Below, in pieces: positions 7,238 to 18,657 of a stretch of DNA of 45,686 nucleotides (position 1 is the stretch's first letter; each line of letters opens with the position of its first letter). A program made the position numbers and the translations under genes. A model generated the notes under the pieces. That model was not told where the DNA came from and ran no database searches. It worked only from the letters and a program-made list of their open reading frames with translations. Location of the stretch: positions 1 through 45,686 of the forward strand of contig CAJULM010000020.1 of the NCBI GenBank assembly GCA_910587285.1, read 5' to 3'. Source of the stretch: an uncultured Oscillospiraceae bacterium. GTDB lineage: Bacteria; Bacillota; Clostridia; Oscillospirales; Oscillospiraceae.

Positions 7238-7843
7238 TCAGCCCGCGTCAAAATACGCTCCCTCCAGCTGGGACAGGTCCCAATCGGGTACAGGCACGTC
7301 CCCCCGCACCAGGGGGCCGCGATACTCGTACAGGCTATAGCTTTTCTCCATCCACGTCCATGTGCCCAGGATCATCCTTTGTCCTCTATAGGCAACCTCC
7401 TGCTCACCGGGACCCATGGCCCACAGACCGCCCACCACCGTGCCCACAAGCATGGCGCTCACCAGGCAGAACAGCGTCACCGTCATCCCCAGCTCCGCCC
7501 GTTTGGGCTGCCACCGCTGCACCATCCAGCGCTTGCCGTATACCACCGTCAGAATGCCCGTGGCCAGCCCCACCAGCCATAAAATCACGCTCAGCCCCTC
7601 CTGGAACCAGGTTCTCCAGGCAAGGCCGCTCCAGCCCAGTGCCATTGCCCCGCCGAACAGCACCGCCGTCAGCGCCAGCAGCGTGAAAAACAGCGCGAAC
7701 AGGCCCCGCCGCCGGAGAGGCTCCAGCTCGTTCAGCGCCACGACGCACACCGCCGTCAGCTCCAGCAGCGGGAGCCACAGCAGCACAACCGGCAGCAACT
7801 CCTTCCACATCTGCGTCAAGAGGTACTCCAAAAAGCCGCCCAT
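7238..7843 (-). CDS. Four-helix membrane protein, unknown function
   Basis: A 201-residue protein whose ATG (7843) follows the TAA of the lipoprotein gene by two bases, with the RBS GAGGTG overlapping that gene's end; the longer open frame to 7927 overlaps coding sequence and is rejected. Hydrophobic stretches at about 14-37, 46-68, 83-103 and 118-141 indicate four transmembrane helices. A ~60-residue polar tail (GPGEQEVAYRGQRMILG...) ends in an acidic segment. No known family was recognised. Tight coupling to the lipoprotein suggests they work together at the envelope. Confidence 0.75.
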   Translation of the reverse strand: MGGFLEYLLTQMWKELLPVVLLWLPLLELTAVCVVALNELEPLRRRGLFALFFTLLALTAVLFGGAMALGWSGLAWRTWFQEGLSVILWLVGLATGILTVVYGKRWMVQRWQPKRAELGMTVTLFCLVSAMLVGTVVGGLWAMGPGEQEVAYRGQRMILGTWTWMEKSYSLYEYRGPLVRGDVPVPDWDLSQLEGAYFDAG

Positions 7844-7845
7844 GG

Positions 7846-8247
7846 TTACACCTCGTCCAAGTCCAGCAGCCGGGTGCTGGTGAGGAGCGTCAGACCCTCC
7901 GCCCCGTCCCAGGCGGTAACGTACCACCGCTCCCCCTCAGGCGGAGCCTCCCGGATGGTAATCTGAGTCAGCGCCCCTTCCGCCACATCGCCCACGGCCT
8001 TGTCGTATACATACACCGTCGCCGGGTACTCCCCCGCCTCGAAGCCGAAGCTCTCTCCCCGGCGCAGGGCAGAGCTGTCGGCGTTCCGGGTTCCCCCGCT
8101 CTGATCCTGGAACTCCACCACCACCTCCACGATGGTGGCGTCCGACTGGTTGACAAATACCAGGTCGGCCTCAATGTCGCCGCCGCAGCCGGACAGGGCG
8201 CACAGCACCGCAAGAGCAATGAGCCACAGGGACAAAAAACGTTTCAT
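7846..8247 (-). CDS. Secreted lipoprotein, unknown function
   Basis: A 133-residue protein. The ATG at 8247 has GGAAAGGAG upstream and begins a clean lipoprotein signal: MKRF, hydrophobic core LWLIALAVLCAL, then lipobox LSGC with Cys21 as the predicted lipidated residue. The mature part is small and beta-rich (DLVFVNQSDATIVEVVVEFQ, ATVYVYDKAVG), perhaps an immunoglobulin-like or transthyretin-like fold. It is first in a two-gene unit with the membrane protein at 7238. No promoter is evident between it and the terminator at 8271-8320, so it may depend on read-through from the XRE gene. Confidence 0.78.
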   Translation of the reverse strand: MKRFLSLWLIALAVLCALSGCGGDIEADLVFVNQSDATIVEVVVEFQDQSGGTRNADSSALRRGESFGFEAGEYPATVYVYDKAVGDVAEGALTQITIREAPPEGERWYVTAWDGAEGLTLLTSTRLLDLDEV

Positions 8248-8270
8248 ATTCGCGTCTCCTTTCCAAAATG

Positions 8271-8320
8271 GACCGCAAAAAACCGCCCCCATGGCCGGAG
8301 GCGGTCACGCGGTCTTTTTT
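8271..8320 (-). terminator. Intrinsic terminator after the XRE gene
   Basis: Read on the minus strand, ACCGCC/GGCGGT (8282-8287/8300-8305) forms a hairpin followed by six T. An outer pair GACCGC/GCGGTC (8271-8276/8309-8314) extends or competes with it. The downstream lipoprotein starts only 24 bases further on. Confidence 0.8.
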
Positions 8321-8329
8321 GTTTGCTTG

Positions 8330-8545
8330 TCAGTCCTCCCCGTCGGGGACGTACTCCAAAATATCCCCCGGCTGGCAGTCCAGCGCCCGGCAGATGGCCT
8401 CCAGGGTAGAGAAACGCACCGCCTTGGCCTTGTTGTTCTTCAAAATGGACAGGTTGGCCATAGTCACGTCCACCTTCTGGGACAGCTCCCCCAGGGACAT
8501 CTTTCGCCTGGCCATCATCACGTCCAGATTCACAAGAATCGCCAT
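8330..8545 (-). CDS. XRE-family HTH regulator (YozG-like)
   Basis: A 71-residue single-domain Cro/C1-type DNA-binding protein. The helix-turn-helix is LGELSQKVDVTMANLSILKN (about 18-37), followed by STLEAICRALDCQPGDILEY, the standard fourth and fifth helices. The size and the LKNNKAKAVRFSTLE signature fit the small YozG-like regulators that almost always sit beside a DUF2975 membrane protein, as here. It probably represses its own operon; an inverted ACGA...TCGT lies in the promoter spacer at 9240-9256. Confidence 0.87.
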   Translation of the reverse strand: MAILVNLDVMMARRKMSLGELSQKVDVTMANLSILKNNKAKAVRFSTLEAICRALDCQPGDILEYVPDGED

Positions 8546-8618
8546 ACGCCGCCCTCCTTGAAGGCTCTCCGCCCCCTGCGGGAGAGGAGAGACAAAGTAT
8601 CCGCCATGCGCCGCCCCC

Positions 8619-9212
8619 CTATATCGTCAGGTCATTTTCCGCCTTGAGCTGGGCGGCCTGACGGAACAGGGCGGACACGACCATGCACAAAAGCCCCGCC
8701 ATGAGGAAAACGGGAACGAACAGGGCATTGTAGCTCAGCAGAGGCAGGATGTTCCCATAGGTGGCAAAGCCCCAGATCAGCCGCAAAAGCGCCGCCCCGG
8801 AGATGAGGAAGCAGCAGACAGCCGCCCGCCTCAGGCTCTTGGCGTTGTCCATCACGAAGGGGTTCCCCTTCAGGATGGTGTCCAGCACCCGCTTGCCCTG
8901 CCAGAGAATGACGGCGGTGCAGGTGCCACAGGACAATAAAAACAGCGTCAAGACCGGCCAGTAGAAATCCTCCCCTGCCAGCGCCAGCATCCAAATGGCC
9001 GGATGCCAGCCGTACAGGACAAATTGGAAGAACATATTCTGATACGGCCCGCCCTCCATAATTCGCTCCAGCGCCTGGCCGTCCCAGCGGTTTTCCGCCA
9101 TCAGCCCCGCCAGAGCCGGCACGAAAAACAGCACGATGAGATTACACACAAACACCACGACCACCATCACCCGCAGCACCCGGGCCAGCTTCTGCACGGA
9201 AGTTTGTTCCAT
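8619..9212 (-). CDS. DUF2975 family membrane protein
   Basis: A 197-residue protein starting at ATG 9212 (AAGAGGTGG seven bases upstream; a GTG nine bases earlier is less well placed). Four hydrophobic segments are visible, in the order VLRVMVVVVFVCNLIVLFFV, PVLTLFLLSCGTCTAVIL, AAVCCFLISGAALLRLIWG and FVPVFLMAGLLCMVVSAL. The central GNPFVMDNAKSLRRAAVCCFL is the hallmark of DUF2975. In the family it is paired with an XRE regulator (next gene). The biological role is not established; a membrane anchor or sensor for the regulator is an inference. Confidence 0.85.
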   Translation of the reverse strand: MEQTSVQKLARVLRVMVVVVFVCNLIVLFFVPALAGLMAENRWDGQALERIMEGGPYQNMFFQFVLYGWHPAIWMLALAGEDFYWPVLTLFLLSCGTCTAVILWQGKRVLDTILKGNPFVMDNAKSLRRAAVCCFLISGAALLRLIWGFATYGNILPLLSYNALFVPVFLMAGLLCMVVSALFRQAAQLKAENDLTI

Positions 9213-9233
9213 TTCCACCACCTCTTGTTCCAG

Positions 9234-9262
9234 AGCTTACCACGAATGATATCGTTTGTCAA
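9234..9262 (-). promoter_or_regulatory. Promoter of the DUF2975-XRE operon with possible operator
   Basis: On the minus strand a perfect TTGACA (9257-9262) is 17 bases from TAAGCT (9234-9239), a weak -10. The spacer contains ACGATATCATTCGT, whose ends (ACGA/TCGT) are inverted: a candidate binding site for the operon's own XRE protein. Confidence 0.6.
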
Positions 9263-9296
9263 GTATTTTTTATTGTTTTTCGATAAATCACACGGT

Positions 9297-9324
9297 GTAA
9301 AACCGCCCGCCATAAGGCGGGCGG
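9297..9324 (-). terminator. Intrinsic terminator after the CPBP protease gene
   Basis: CCGCCCGCC (9303-9311) pairs perfectly with GGCGGGCGG (9316-9324) around a four-base loop; on the minus strand a T-run follows. It starts ten bases after the protease stop codon. Confidence 0.85.
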
Positions 9325-9333
9325 CTGGAGCGC

Positions 9334-10224
9334 TTACTTCTCCCAAGGGTCATAATCGTACGTATTCCGGGCAGCGGGCGGCTCGTCCCCACCCTCCCCC
9401 TTGGGCTTGGAGCGAAACAGGGCGGCGATGCCCTTGCGGTCCAGAATCGGGGCTACAATAGCCACCGCCAGCAACACGCCTATGGCGATGAGCAGCTCCG
9501 TCCCCTCCTCGGTCTCGGGCACGGCGGAGAAAACCTGCCCAATGCCGTTGAACACCACATGGGCCAGGATGGTGGGCACAATGGAGCCGGTGCGCAGAAC
9601 GATGAATCCAAACACCGACCCCAGCACAAAGGCGTAGCAGAACCAGACCGGATGGCCGTGGCACGCCCCGAAGACGGCGGCGGACAGCACCACTGCCAGC
9701 CACCACGGCATCACCCGGCTCAGCCGGTTGAGCACCAGCCCCCGGAAAATAAATTCCTCCAGCACCGGCGCCACCACCACCACGGCGATCAGCCCGACCG
9801 CACTGACTTCGCCCAGATTGGCGGAGGCTTCGCCATAGCTCTCCTGCCAGGCCTCGGGCAGCAGGGCCAGCGCAAAGGCGATTATCAAGTACAGCCCCGG
9901 CGCCACCGCCGCCCCGCTGAACAGGGCGGGAGTGGACACCGGACGCAGCCACAGCGCCTCGCTGAGCTTTTTTCGGCGGATCAGGTAAAACGCCAGCACC
10001 ACCGCGATGGTGAGCAGTCCGGAGAGCAGCGTATACAGCATGGCGTCGGCGTTCAAAAGGTCATACGCCCCGTCCATATCCCCCGACACCATTTTCGTGA
10101 TGGCGTTGACAATCAGCGGCAGCATCACTGCCACCTGCATCCCCAAAAACAGCGCCACATAGCACACCGATTTCCCCAGGGCGGCAAATACCTGCCCCAC
10201 CCGGTCCGGCTTTTTCTCGTTCAT
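9334..10224 (-). CDS. CPBP family intramembrane glutamic endopeptidase
   Basis: A 296-residue polytopic membrane protein with about eight hydrophobic segments. All three CPBP (ABI/Rce1-like) motifs are present: EEFIFR (Glu156-Glu157...Arg161), FGACH (His189) and HVVFN (His222...Asn226), so an active protease is likely. A charged C-terminal tail (RSKPKGEGGDEPPAARN) faces the cytosol. Substrates of bacterial CPBP proteins are mostly unknown. Its ATG overlaps the sirtuin stop by four bases (ATGA), so translation is coupled to the sirtuin gene. Confidence 0.88.
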   Translation of the reverse strand: MNEKKPDRVGQVFAALGKSVCYVALFLGMQVAVMLPLIVNAITKMVSGDMDGAYDLLNADAMLYTLLSGLLTIAVVLAFYLIRRKKLSEALWLRPVSTPALFSGAAVAPGLYLIIAFALALLPEAWQESYGEASANLGEVSAVGLIAVVVVAPVLEEFIFRGLVLNRLSRVMPWWLAVVLSAAVFGACHGHPVWFCYAFVLGSVFGFIVLRTGSIVPTILAHVVFNGIGQVFSAVPETEEGTELLIAIGVLLAVAIVAPILDRKGIAALFRSKPKGEGGDEPPAARNTYDYDPWEK

Positions 10225-10943
10225 GCCTCCATTCCCCCCAGCACCTTTCCAATCGAATCGTGGATCACCAGGTCGGCCTCCCCATCGTAAGGGGTGGGGT
10301 CCCGGTTGATGAGCGCCAGCTTACTCCCCCGGTAATAGCGGATGAGCCCCGCGGCGGGGTACACCACCAAAGAGGTGCCCCCCACGATAAGCATATCCGC
10401 CTGAGCGATGGCCCGCACCGCCCCCTCCACCGTGTCCTGGTCCAGCCCCTCCTCATACAGCACCACATCCGGCTTCACCAGTCCGCCGCACACCGGGCAG
10501 CGGGGCACGCCTCCGCTTTGGAGGATGAAATCCGCGCCGTAAAACGCACCGCACTGGGTGCAGTAATTGCGGTGGACGCTGCCGTGCAGCTCGTACACCG
10601 TCTTGCTCCCAGCCATTTGGTGCAGACCGTCGATATTTTGCGTGACCACCGCCGCCAGCCTACCCGCCCGCTCCCACTGTGCCAGCTTCAAGTGGGCGGC
10701 GTTGGGCTCAGCGTCCAGGCAGAGCATTTTTTCCCGGTAAAAGCGATAAAACTCCTCTGTGTGCCGGGTAAAATAGGTATGGCTCAAAATGATCTCCGGC
10801 GGATCATCGTACTTCTGATGATAGAGACCGTCCACGCTACGGAAATCGGGAATCCCACTCTCCGTAGACACCCCAGCCCCGCCGAAAAAGACAATGCTGC
10901 CGCTGTCTTGAACCCATTGCCGGAACTGTTCCTGCGCAGTCAC
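10221..10943 (-). CDS. NAD-dependent protein deacylase (sirtuin)
   Basis: A 240-residue Sir2 protein that removes acyl groups from lysines using NAD+, giving nicotinamide and O-acyl-ADP-ribose. Visible are the NAD-binding GAGVSTESGIPDFR (22-35), TQNIDGLH (101-108), catalytic His120 in YELHGSVH, and a zinc ribbon of Cys128/Cys131 and Cys149/Cys152. The GTG at 10943 is used: GGGGGGATGACCT gives a strong RBS, while the nearby ATG at 10950 is in another frame. It is first in an operon with the CPBP protease. Confidence 0.9.
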   Translation of the reverse strand: MTAQEQFRQWVQDSGSIVFFGGAGVSTESGIPDFRSVDGLYHQKYDDPPEIILSHTYFTRHTEEFYRFYREKMLCLDAEPNAAHLKLAQWERAGRLAAVVTQNIDGLHQMAGSKTVYELHGSVHRNYCTQCGAFYGADFILQSGGVPRCPVCGGLVKPDVVLYEEGLDQDTVEGAVRAIAQADMLIVGGTSLVVYPAAGLIRYYRGSKLALINRDPTPYDGEADLVIHDSIGKVLGGMEA

Positions 10944-10965
10944 AGGTCATCCCCCCTTTGAGCCA

Positions 10966-10994
10966 ATTATAGCAAAGTCCCCCCTGCACCGCAA
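10966..10994 (-). promoter_or_regulatory. Sirtuin operon promoter, embedded in a terminator hairpin
   Basis: Minus strand TTGCGG (10989-10994), 17-base spacer, perfect TATAAT (10966-10971), about 20 bases before the GTG start. The -35 and most of the spacer lie inside the hairpin at 10974-11004. Confidence 0.7.
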
Positions 10995-11004
10995 GGGGGA
11001 CTTT
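10974..11004 (-). terminator. Terminator hairpin of the argG-argH-PAS operon
   Basis: AAAGTCCCCC (10974-10983) pairs with GGGGGACTTT (10995-11004). It is the only strong hairpin after the PAS gene stop at 11029. The following T-run on the minus strand is short, so efficiency may be moderate. Confidence 0.6.
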
Positions 11005-11028
11005 AAAGCATGCAGCAAGCAGCTGTTT

Positions 11029-11406
11029 TTATGGCTTAAAATCGTACAGGTCCATCGTCTCCCGATCCCGGTACTCGTGCTTCTCGTAATACCCGATGAG
11101 CCCCCCGCTCTCATCCCTCAGCGCCACCATGTAAACGTCCTTATTCTCCTCGTCGTTGCGGAAGGTATACATCAGGTTGTGGTCCGGGCTCTGGCCAAAC
11201 CACGCCACCACCCGCTCAATCAGCTCGTTGGCCTTGGGCGTGTGGCAGCCCAGCAAGCTCCGGCCCTGCAGCGCCCCACCGCCCTGCTTGGCGTACCGCT
11301 TTGCCGCCGCCGGGTTCATATACACGATGGCGTGCTTCAAATCACATAGAACCACCGGGCTTCTATCCTGCTCCAGCACGCTTTTGAAATACGCCGACAG
11401 CTCCAT
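11029..11406 (-). CDS. Small single PAS-domain protein
   Basis: A 125-residue protein; the ATG at 11406 starts one base after the argH stop (TGAGATG) with GGGAGGG upstream. The fold pattern of a PAS sensor is visible: PVVLCDLKHAIVYMNPAAAKRYAKQGGGALQGRSLLGCH (about 17-55) is the PAS core with the conserved N-P-A-A, and YMVALRDESGGLIGYYEKHE the C-terminal strands. No output domain is attached, so it must signal through a partner or serve another function. Position directly behind argH suggests shared transcription with arginine synthesis; a real link is inference. Confidence 0.8.
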   Translation of the reverse strand: MELSAYFKSVLEQDRSPVVLCDLKHAIVYMNPAAAKRYAKQGGGALQGRSLLGCHTPKANELIERVVAWFGQSPDHNLMYTFRNDEENKDVYMVALRDESGGLIGYYEKHEYRDRETMDLYDFKP

Positions 11407-11407
11407 C

Positions 11408-12805
11408 TCATTTCCCTCCCGCATCGCTTGACCGCTCCGCGATGAACGCCTCGATCTGCTTAATCTGCTTTTTTACGCTCTCCTCCGACGGACCGCCATA
11501 CACCTTTCGACCGTTGACGCAGGCCCGCAGCCGCAGCGCGTCGTACACATCCCACTCAAAAAGCCCGGACACCGTTTGGAACTCCTTCAGAGGCAGCGTG
11601 TCCAACGTCTTGCCCTTCTCCAAGCATAGGTTCACCAGCCGGCCCACAATCATGTAGGCCTCCCGGAAGGGCAGCCCCTTTTTCACCAGGTAGTCGGCGC
11701 AGTCGGTGGCGTTGATGAAGCCCACCGACGCCGCCCGGGCCATGGCCTTCTTTTTCACCGTCAGCGTATCCAGCATGGCGGTGAACACAGGTACGCACAG
11801 CTCCACGGTGTCGATGGCATCGAAAACCGGCTCCTTGTCCTCCTGCATATCCTTGTTGTAGGCCAAGGGCAGGCCCTTCATCACCGTGAGCAGCGTGATG
11901 AGCGAGCCGTACACCCGCCCGGTTTTGCCCCGGACCAGCTCGGCCACATCCGGGTTCTTCTTCTGGGGCATGATGGACGAGCCGGTGGAATAGGCGTCGT
12001 CCAGTTCCACAAACTTGAACTCCCAGGAGCACCACGCGATGATCTCCTCGGAAAACCGGGACAGGTGCATCATCAAAATGGACAGGGCGGACAGCAGCTC
12101 AATGGCGTAGTCCCGGTCGGCTACCGCGTCGATGGAGTTGTTCACCGGCTTGGCAAAGCCCAGGGCGGCGGCGGTCTGAAACCGGTCCACCGGGTAGGTG
12201 GAGGTAGCCAGCGCCCCGGAGCCCAGCGGACACTCGTCCAAACGCTCCCGGCAGTCCTCCAGCCGGGTCACGTCCCGGCGAAGCATATTGACGTAGGCCA
12301 TCATATAATGGCCGAACGTGACGGGCTGAGCCCGCTGAAGGTGGGTGTAGCCGGGCATAACAGTGCTCACATGGGCCCTCGCCTTTTTCACCAGCACCCG
12401 CTCCAGCCCCAGCACAAGGGAAATGATATGGGGGATTTCCTCCTTCACATACAGCCGGAAGTCGGTGGCCACCTGGTCGTTCCGGGAGCGGGCGGTGTGC
12501 AGCCGCTTGCCCGTCTGGCCGATGCGCTGGGTAAGCAGGGCCTCGATGTTCATGTGGATGTCCTCGTTATCCAGGGAGAACTCCACCTTGTCCGCCTTCA
12601 CATCCGCCAGAATGGCGGTCAGGCCCTCCACAATTCTATCCGCCTCGGCCGGCTCAATAATTCCCGTTTTTCCCAGCATCGTTGCGTGGGCAATGGAGCC
12701 CCGGATGTCCTGCTCATACAGCCGGGCATCAAAGCCGATGGACGAATTAAAGTCGTTCACCAGGGAGTCGGTTTCCTTTTGGAATCGGCCCGCCCAGAGT
12801 TTCAT
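11408..12805 (-). CDS. argH: Argininosuccinate lyase
   Basis: A 465-residue enzyme of the fumarase/aspartase superfamily, cleaving argininosuccinate to arginine and fumarate, the last step of arginine synthesis. N-terminal MKLWAGRFQK, the HTARSRNDQVATD motif, MPGYTHLQRAQPVTFGHY with the catalytic His, and the signature GSSIMPQKKNPD (around 275-286) are all intact. Length is normal for the family. It lies 49 bases after argG with GAGAGG as RBS and is probably in the same transcript. Confidence 0.97.
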   Translation of the reverse strand: MKLWAGRFQKETDSLVNDFNSSIGFDARLYEQDIRGSIAHATMLGKTGIIEPAEADRIVEGLTAILADVKADKVEFSLDNEDIHMNIEALLTQRIGQTGKRLHTARSRNDQVATDFRLYVKEEIPHIISLVLGLERVLVKKARAHVSTVMPGYTHLQRAQPVTFGHYMMAYVNMLRRDVTRLEDCRERLDECPLGSGALATSTYPVDRFQTAAALGFAKPVNNSIDAVADRDYAIELLSALSILMMHLSRFSEEIIAWCSWEFKFVELDDAYSTGSSIMPQKKNPDVAELVRGKTGRVYGSLITLLTVMKGLPLAYNKDMQEDKEPVFDAIDTVELCVPVFTAMLDTLTVKKKAMARAASVGFINATDCADYLVKKGLPFREAYMIVGRLVNLCLEKGKTLDTLPLKEFQTVSGLFEWDVYDALRLRACVNGRKVYGGPSEESVKKQIKQIEAFIAERSSDAGGK

Positions 12806-12854
12806 ATGAATTACCTCTCTTTATGCGTTTTGGCACTCGCGACGGCTCGGACGC

Positions 12855-14069
12855 TTACAGCTTTCCCTGCTCCCGCAGCGCCTGCACCTTATCCGGCAGA
12901 CCCCACAGGTTGATAAAGCCCTTGGAGTCCTTCTGATCGTAGTCGCTCTCCTCAAAGGTCACCAGGTCCTCCGAGTACAGCGTCTCAGGGGAGGTGACGG
13001 AGGAGGTGATGAGATTGCCCTTATACAGCTTCAGCTTCACCGTGCCCGTCACGTGCTTCTGGGTGTCCTGGGCAAAGGCCTGGAGGGCTTCCCTCAGCGG
13101 AGTAAACCACTTGCCGTTGTAGATCAGGTCGGCAAAATCCACCGCCAGCTTGCGCTTCATGTGGGCGGTGTCCTTGTCCAGAGTGATCATCTCCAAAACC
13201 TCATGGGCCCGGTACAGGATCGCGCCGCCGGGGGTCTCGTACACCCCCCGATCCTTCATGCCCACCAGCCGGTTCTCCACAATGTCTAAAATGCCGATGC
13301 CGTTGTCCCCGCCCAACTGGTTCAGTCGCCGGATGATGTCGGACGCCTTCATCCGCTCGCCGTTCACCGCCACCGGCCAGCCCTTCTCAAAGTCGATGGT
13401 CACCAGGGCAGGCGCGTCAGGGGCCTTCATGGGGGAGACGCCCATCTCCAAAAAGCCGGGCTTGTCATAGGTGGGCTCGTTGGCGGGGTCCTCCAAATCC
13501 AGCCCCTCGTGGCTGAGGTGCCACAGGTTCTTGTCCTTGGAGTAGCTGGTCTCCCGGGAGATCTTCAGCGGAACCTGATGGGCCTCGGCGTAGTCAATCT
13601 CCTCCTCCCGGCTTCGGATGGACCACTCCCGCCAGGGGGCGATGATCTTCATGTCGGGCGCAAAGCGCTTGATGGCCAGCTCAAAGCGCACCTGATCGTT
13701 GCCCTTGCCGGTACAGCCGTGGCAGATGGCGTCCGCTCCCTCCCGCTGGGCAATCTCCACCAGGTGGCGGCCAATCACCGGCCGGGCAAAGGCGGTGCCC
13801 AGCAGATAGTCCTCGTACTTGGCCCCCATCATCATCGAAGGGATGATGACCTCCTCCACCATCGCGTCGGTGAGGTCCTCAATGTAAATTTTAGAGGCGC
13901 CGGTCTCCAGGGCCTTTTCCTCAATGCCGTCCAGCTCGTCGCCCTGCCCCACGTCGGCGGCCACGGCGATAATCTCCGGGTTGTTGTAGTTTTCCTTCAG
14001 CCAGGGGATGATGATGGACGTATCCAGACCGCCAGAATAGGCCAGCACCACTTTCTTAATATCAGTCAT
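12855..14069 (-). CDS. argG: Argininosuccinate synthase
   Basis: A 404-residue ATP-dependent ligase joining citrulline and aspartate to argininosuccinate. The P-loop-like ATP pyrophosphatase motif AYSGGLDTS is at 10-18, and HGCTGKGNDQVRFE, IIAPWREW and the ETSYSKDKNLWH segment give the citrulline and aspartate sites. Length is standard. The GGAGAAGGAGAGGGAG upstream gives several overlapping RBS options. It is first gene of argG-argH-PAS, read from the promoter at 14121-14149. Confidence 0.97.
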   Translation of the reverse strand: MTDIKKVVLAYSGGLDTSIIIPWLKENYNNPEIIAVAADVGQGDELDGIEEKALETGASKIYIEDLTDAMVEEVIIPSMMMGAKYEDYLLGTAFARPVIGRHLVEIAQREGADAICHGCTGKGNDQVRFELAIKRFAPDMKIIAPWREWSIRSREEEIDYAEAHQVPLKISRETSYSKDKNLWHLSHEGLDLEDPANEPTYDKPGFLEMGVSPMKAPDAPALVTIDFEKGWPVAVNGERMKASDIIRRLNQLGGDNGIGILDIVENRLVGMKDRGVYETPGGAILYRAHEVLEMITLDKDTAHMKRKLAVDFADLIYNGKWFTPLREALQAFAQDTQKHVTGTVKLKLYKGNLITSSVTSPETLYSEDLVTFEESDYDQKDSKGFINLWGLPDKVQALREQGKL

Positions 14070-14120
14070 GGCAGATTACTCCCTCTCCTTCTCCAAAAAG
14101 CCAAAAAGGCTATTTGAAAG

Positions 14121-14149
14121 AGTATACACCCACCCCCCTCCTATTTCAA
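14121..14149 (-). promoter_or_regulatory. argG promoter
   Basis: Minus strand TTGAAA (14144-14149), 17-base spacer, TATACT (14121-14126), about 50 bases before the ATG. Just upstream, AT-rich stretches such as AATTATGCAATTTAT and TATGAATATGCGAATATG look a little like ArgR (ARG) boxes, which would fit arginine repression; the match is loose. Confidence 0.7.
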
Positions 14150-14233
14150 TCAATAAATTGCATAATTATCCGTCCCTCCCCCCATCTGTCTGGGCAATTT
14201 TTCACATATTCGCATATTCATACATTTTGAAAG

Positions 14234-14273
14234 GGGCAAGGGCGCAGGAGCCATCCCTCCCGCGCCCTTGCCC
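14234..14273 (-). terminator. Hairpin terminator after the Clp ATPase gene
   Basis: GGGCAAGGGCGC (14234-14245) pairs with GCGCCCTTGCCC (14262-14273), 12 perfect pairs, starting 12 bases after the stop. The T content that follows on the minus strand is modest (CTTTC). Confidence 0.65.
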
Positions 14274-14284
14274 TGCCCCGGCCG

Positions 14285-16375
<2,091 letters not shown>

Positions 16376-16465
16376 ATGATCCCAGCTCCTGTCATCCTAT
16401 CTTTCTTTGGAGAGGATGGGAATTTTTAGCCAGAATTATACCTGTTTCCCGGTCAAAATTTCTTA

Positions 16466-16493
16466 TTGCAATTTTTCAGAGATATGATACAAT
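16466..16493 (+). promoter_or_regulatory. Ferredoxin promoter
   Basis: TTGCAA (16466-16471), 16-base spacer, TACAAT (16488-16493), 46 bases before the ATG. The region is clearly AT-rich against its surroundings. Confidence 0.7.
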
Positions 16494-16539
16494 AAGAGGC
16501 GGTTCAAAACACACTACTGGATTTGGAGGTGTATGTTAC

Positions 16540-16710
16540 ATGGCACGCGTAATCAACGACACTTGCGTCTCCTGCGGCGCTTGCGAGAGCTCCTGCCCCG
16601 TGGGCGCGATCTCCATGGGCGACGACCACATGGTCATCGACGCCGGCGCCTGCATCGACTGCGGCGCTTGCGAGGGTACCTGCCCCATGGGCGCGATCTC
16701 TGCTGAGTAA
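16540..16710 (+). CDS. 2[4Fe-4S] ferredoxin (clostridial type)
   Basis: A 56-residue electron carrier. Two CxxCxxCxxxCP motifs, CVSCGACESSCP (about 9-20) and CIDCGACEGTCP (about 38-49), each followed by GAIS, bind two low-potential [4Fe-4S] clusters. The near-identical halves show the ancient internal duplication. GGAGGTG precedes the ATG. It is monocistronic with its own promoter and terminator, as expected for an abundant ferredoxin serving fermentation redox enzymes and possibly the dehydratase activator at the window start. Confidence 0.96.
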   Translation: MARVINDTCVSCGACESSCPVGAISMGDDHMVIDAGACIDCGACEGTCPMGAISAE

Positions 16711-16723
16711 GAAAGGCAAAACC

Positions 16724-16766
16724 AAGCTCCCTGCCGTCTATTTGGGCGGCGGGGAGCTTTCTTTTC
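16724..16766 (+). terminator. Ferredoxin terminator
   Basis: AAGCTCCC and GGGAGCTT (ends at 16724 and 16759) form the stem with TGCCG/CGGC inside, followed by TTCTTTT. It begins 14 bases after the stop. Confidence 0.85.
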
Positions 16767-16898
16767 CCCGCGCATTTCCCCCGCCCCTTTTCTTCGTCAT
16801 TGTGCCAAATCCCTCCGCCGCTTTTCCCATTTCTTCACCGGCCCATTGGTGAAAACGCTGATTTTGTGTAAAATTTAACATAGTGGCAGAAATAGTCA

Positions 16899-16927
16899 TG
16901 GAAATGCAGACAAATCTATGTTATACT
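16899..16927 (+). promoter_or_regulatory. pckA promoter
   Basis: TGGAAA (16899-16904, weak -35), 17-base spacer, TATACT (16922-16927). It lies in an AT-rich stretch between the ferredoxin terminator and pckA. Transcription would start about 100 bases before the pckA ATG. Confidence 0.55.
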
Positions 16928-17036
16928 GCGGAATTGGTGGGGGATGGCTTCCCTGCCGCTGTCGTTGGCCCGCGCCCTTCCTGCCCGGAAGCAGGGCGCT
17001 GCAAGCATACTTTATTCTTGAGGAGGAAAAACATCT
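16928..17036 (+). other. pckA 5' leader with a GC-rich hairpin
   Basis: This is the last third of a 326-base gap without genes (16711-17036); the rest holds the ferredoxin terminator and the pckA promoter. GCGCCC (16972-16977) pairs with GGGCGC (16994-16999), extended by TGC/GCA near the loop. No match to a riboswitch I know. The pckA RBS (GAGGAGG) lies in the unpaired 3' part. Confidence 0.4.
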
Positions 17037-18641
<1,605 letters not shown>

Positions 18642-18657
18642 TCGCACCCTGTTCCAT

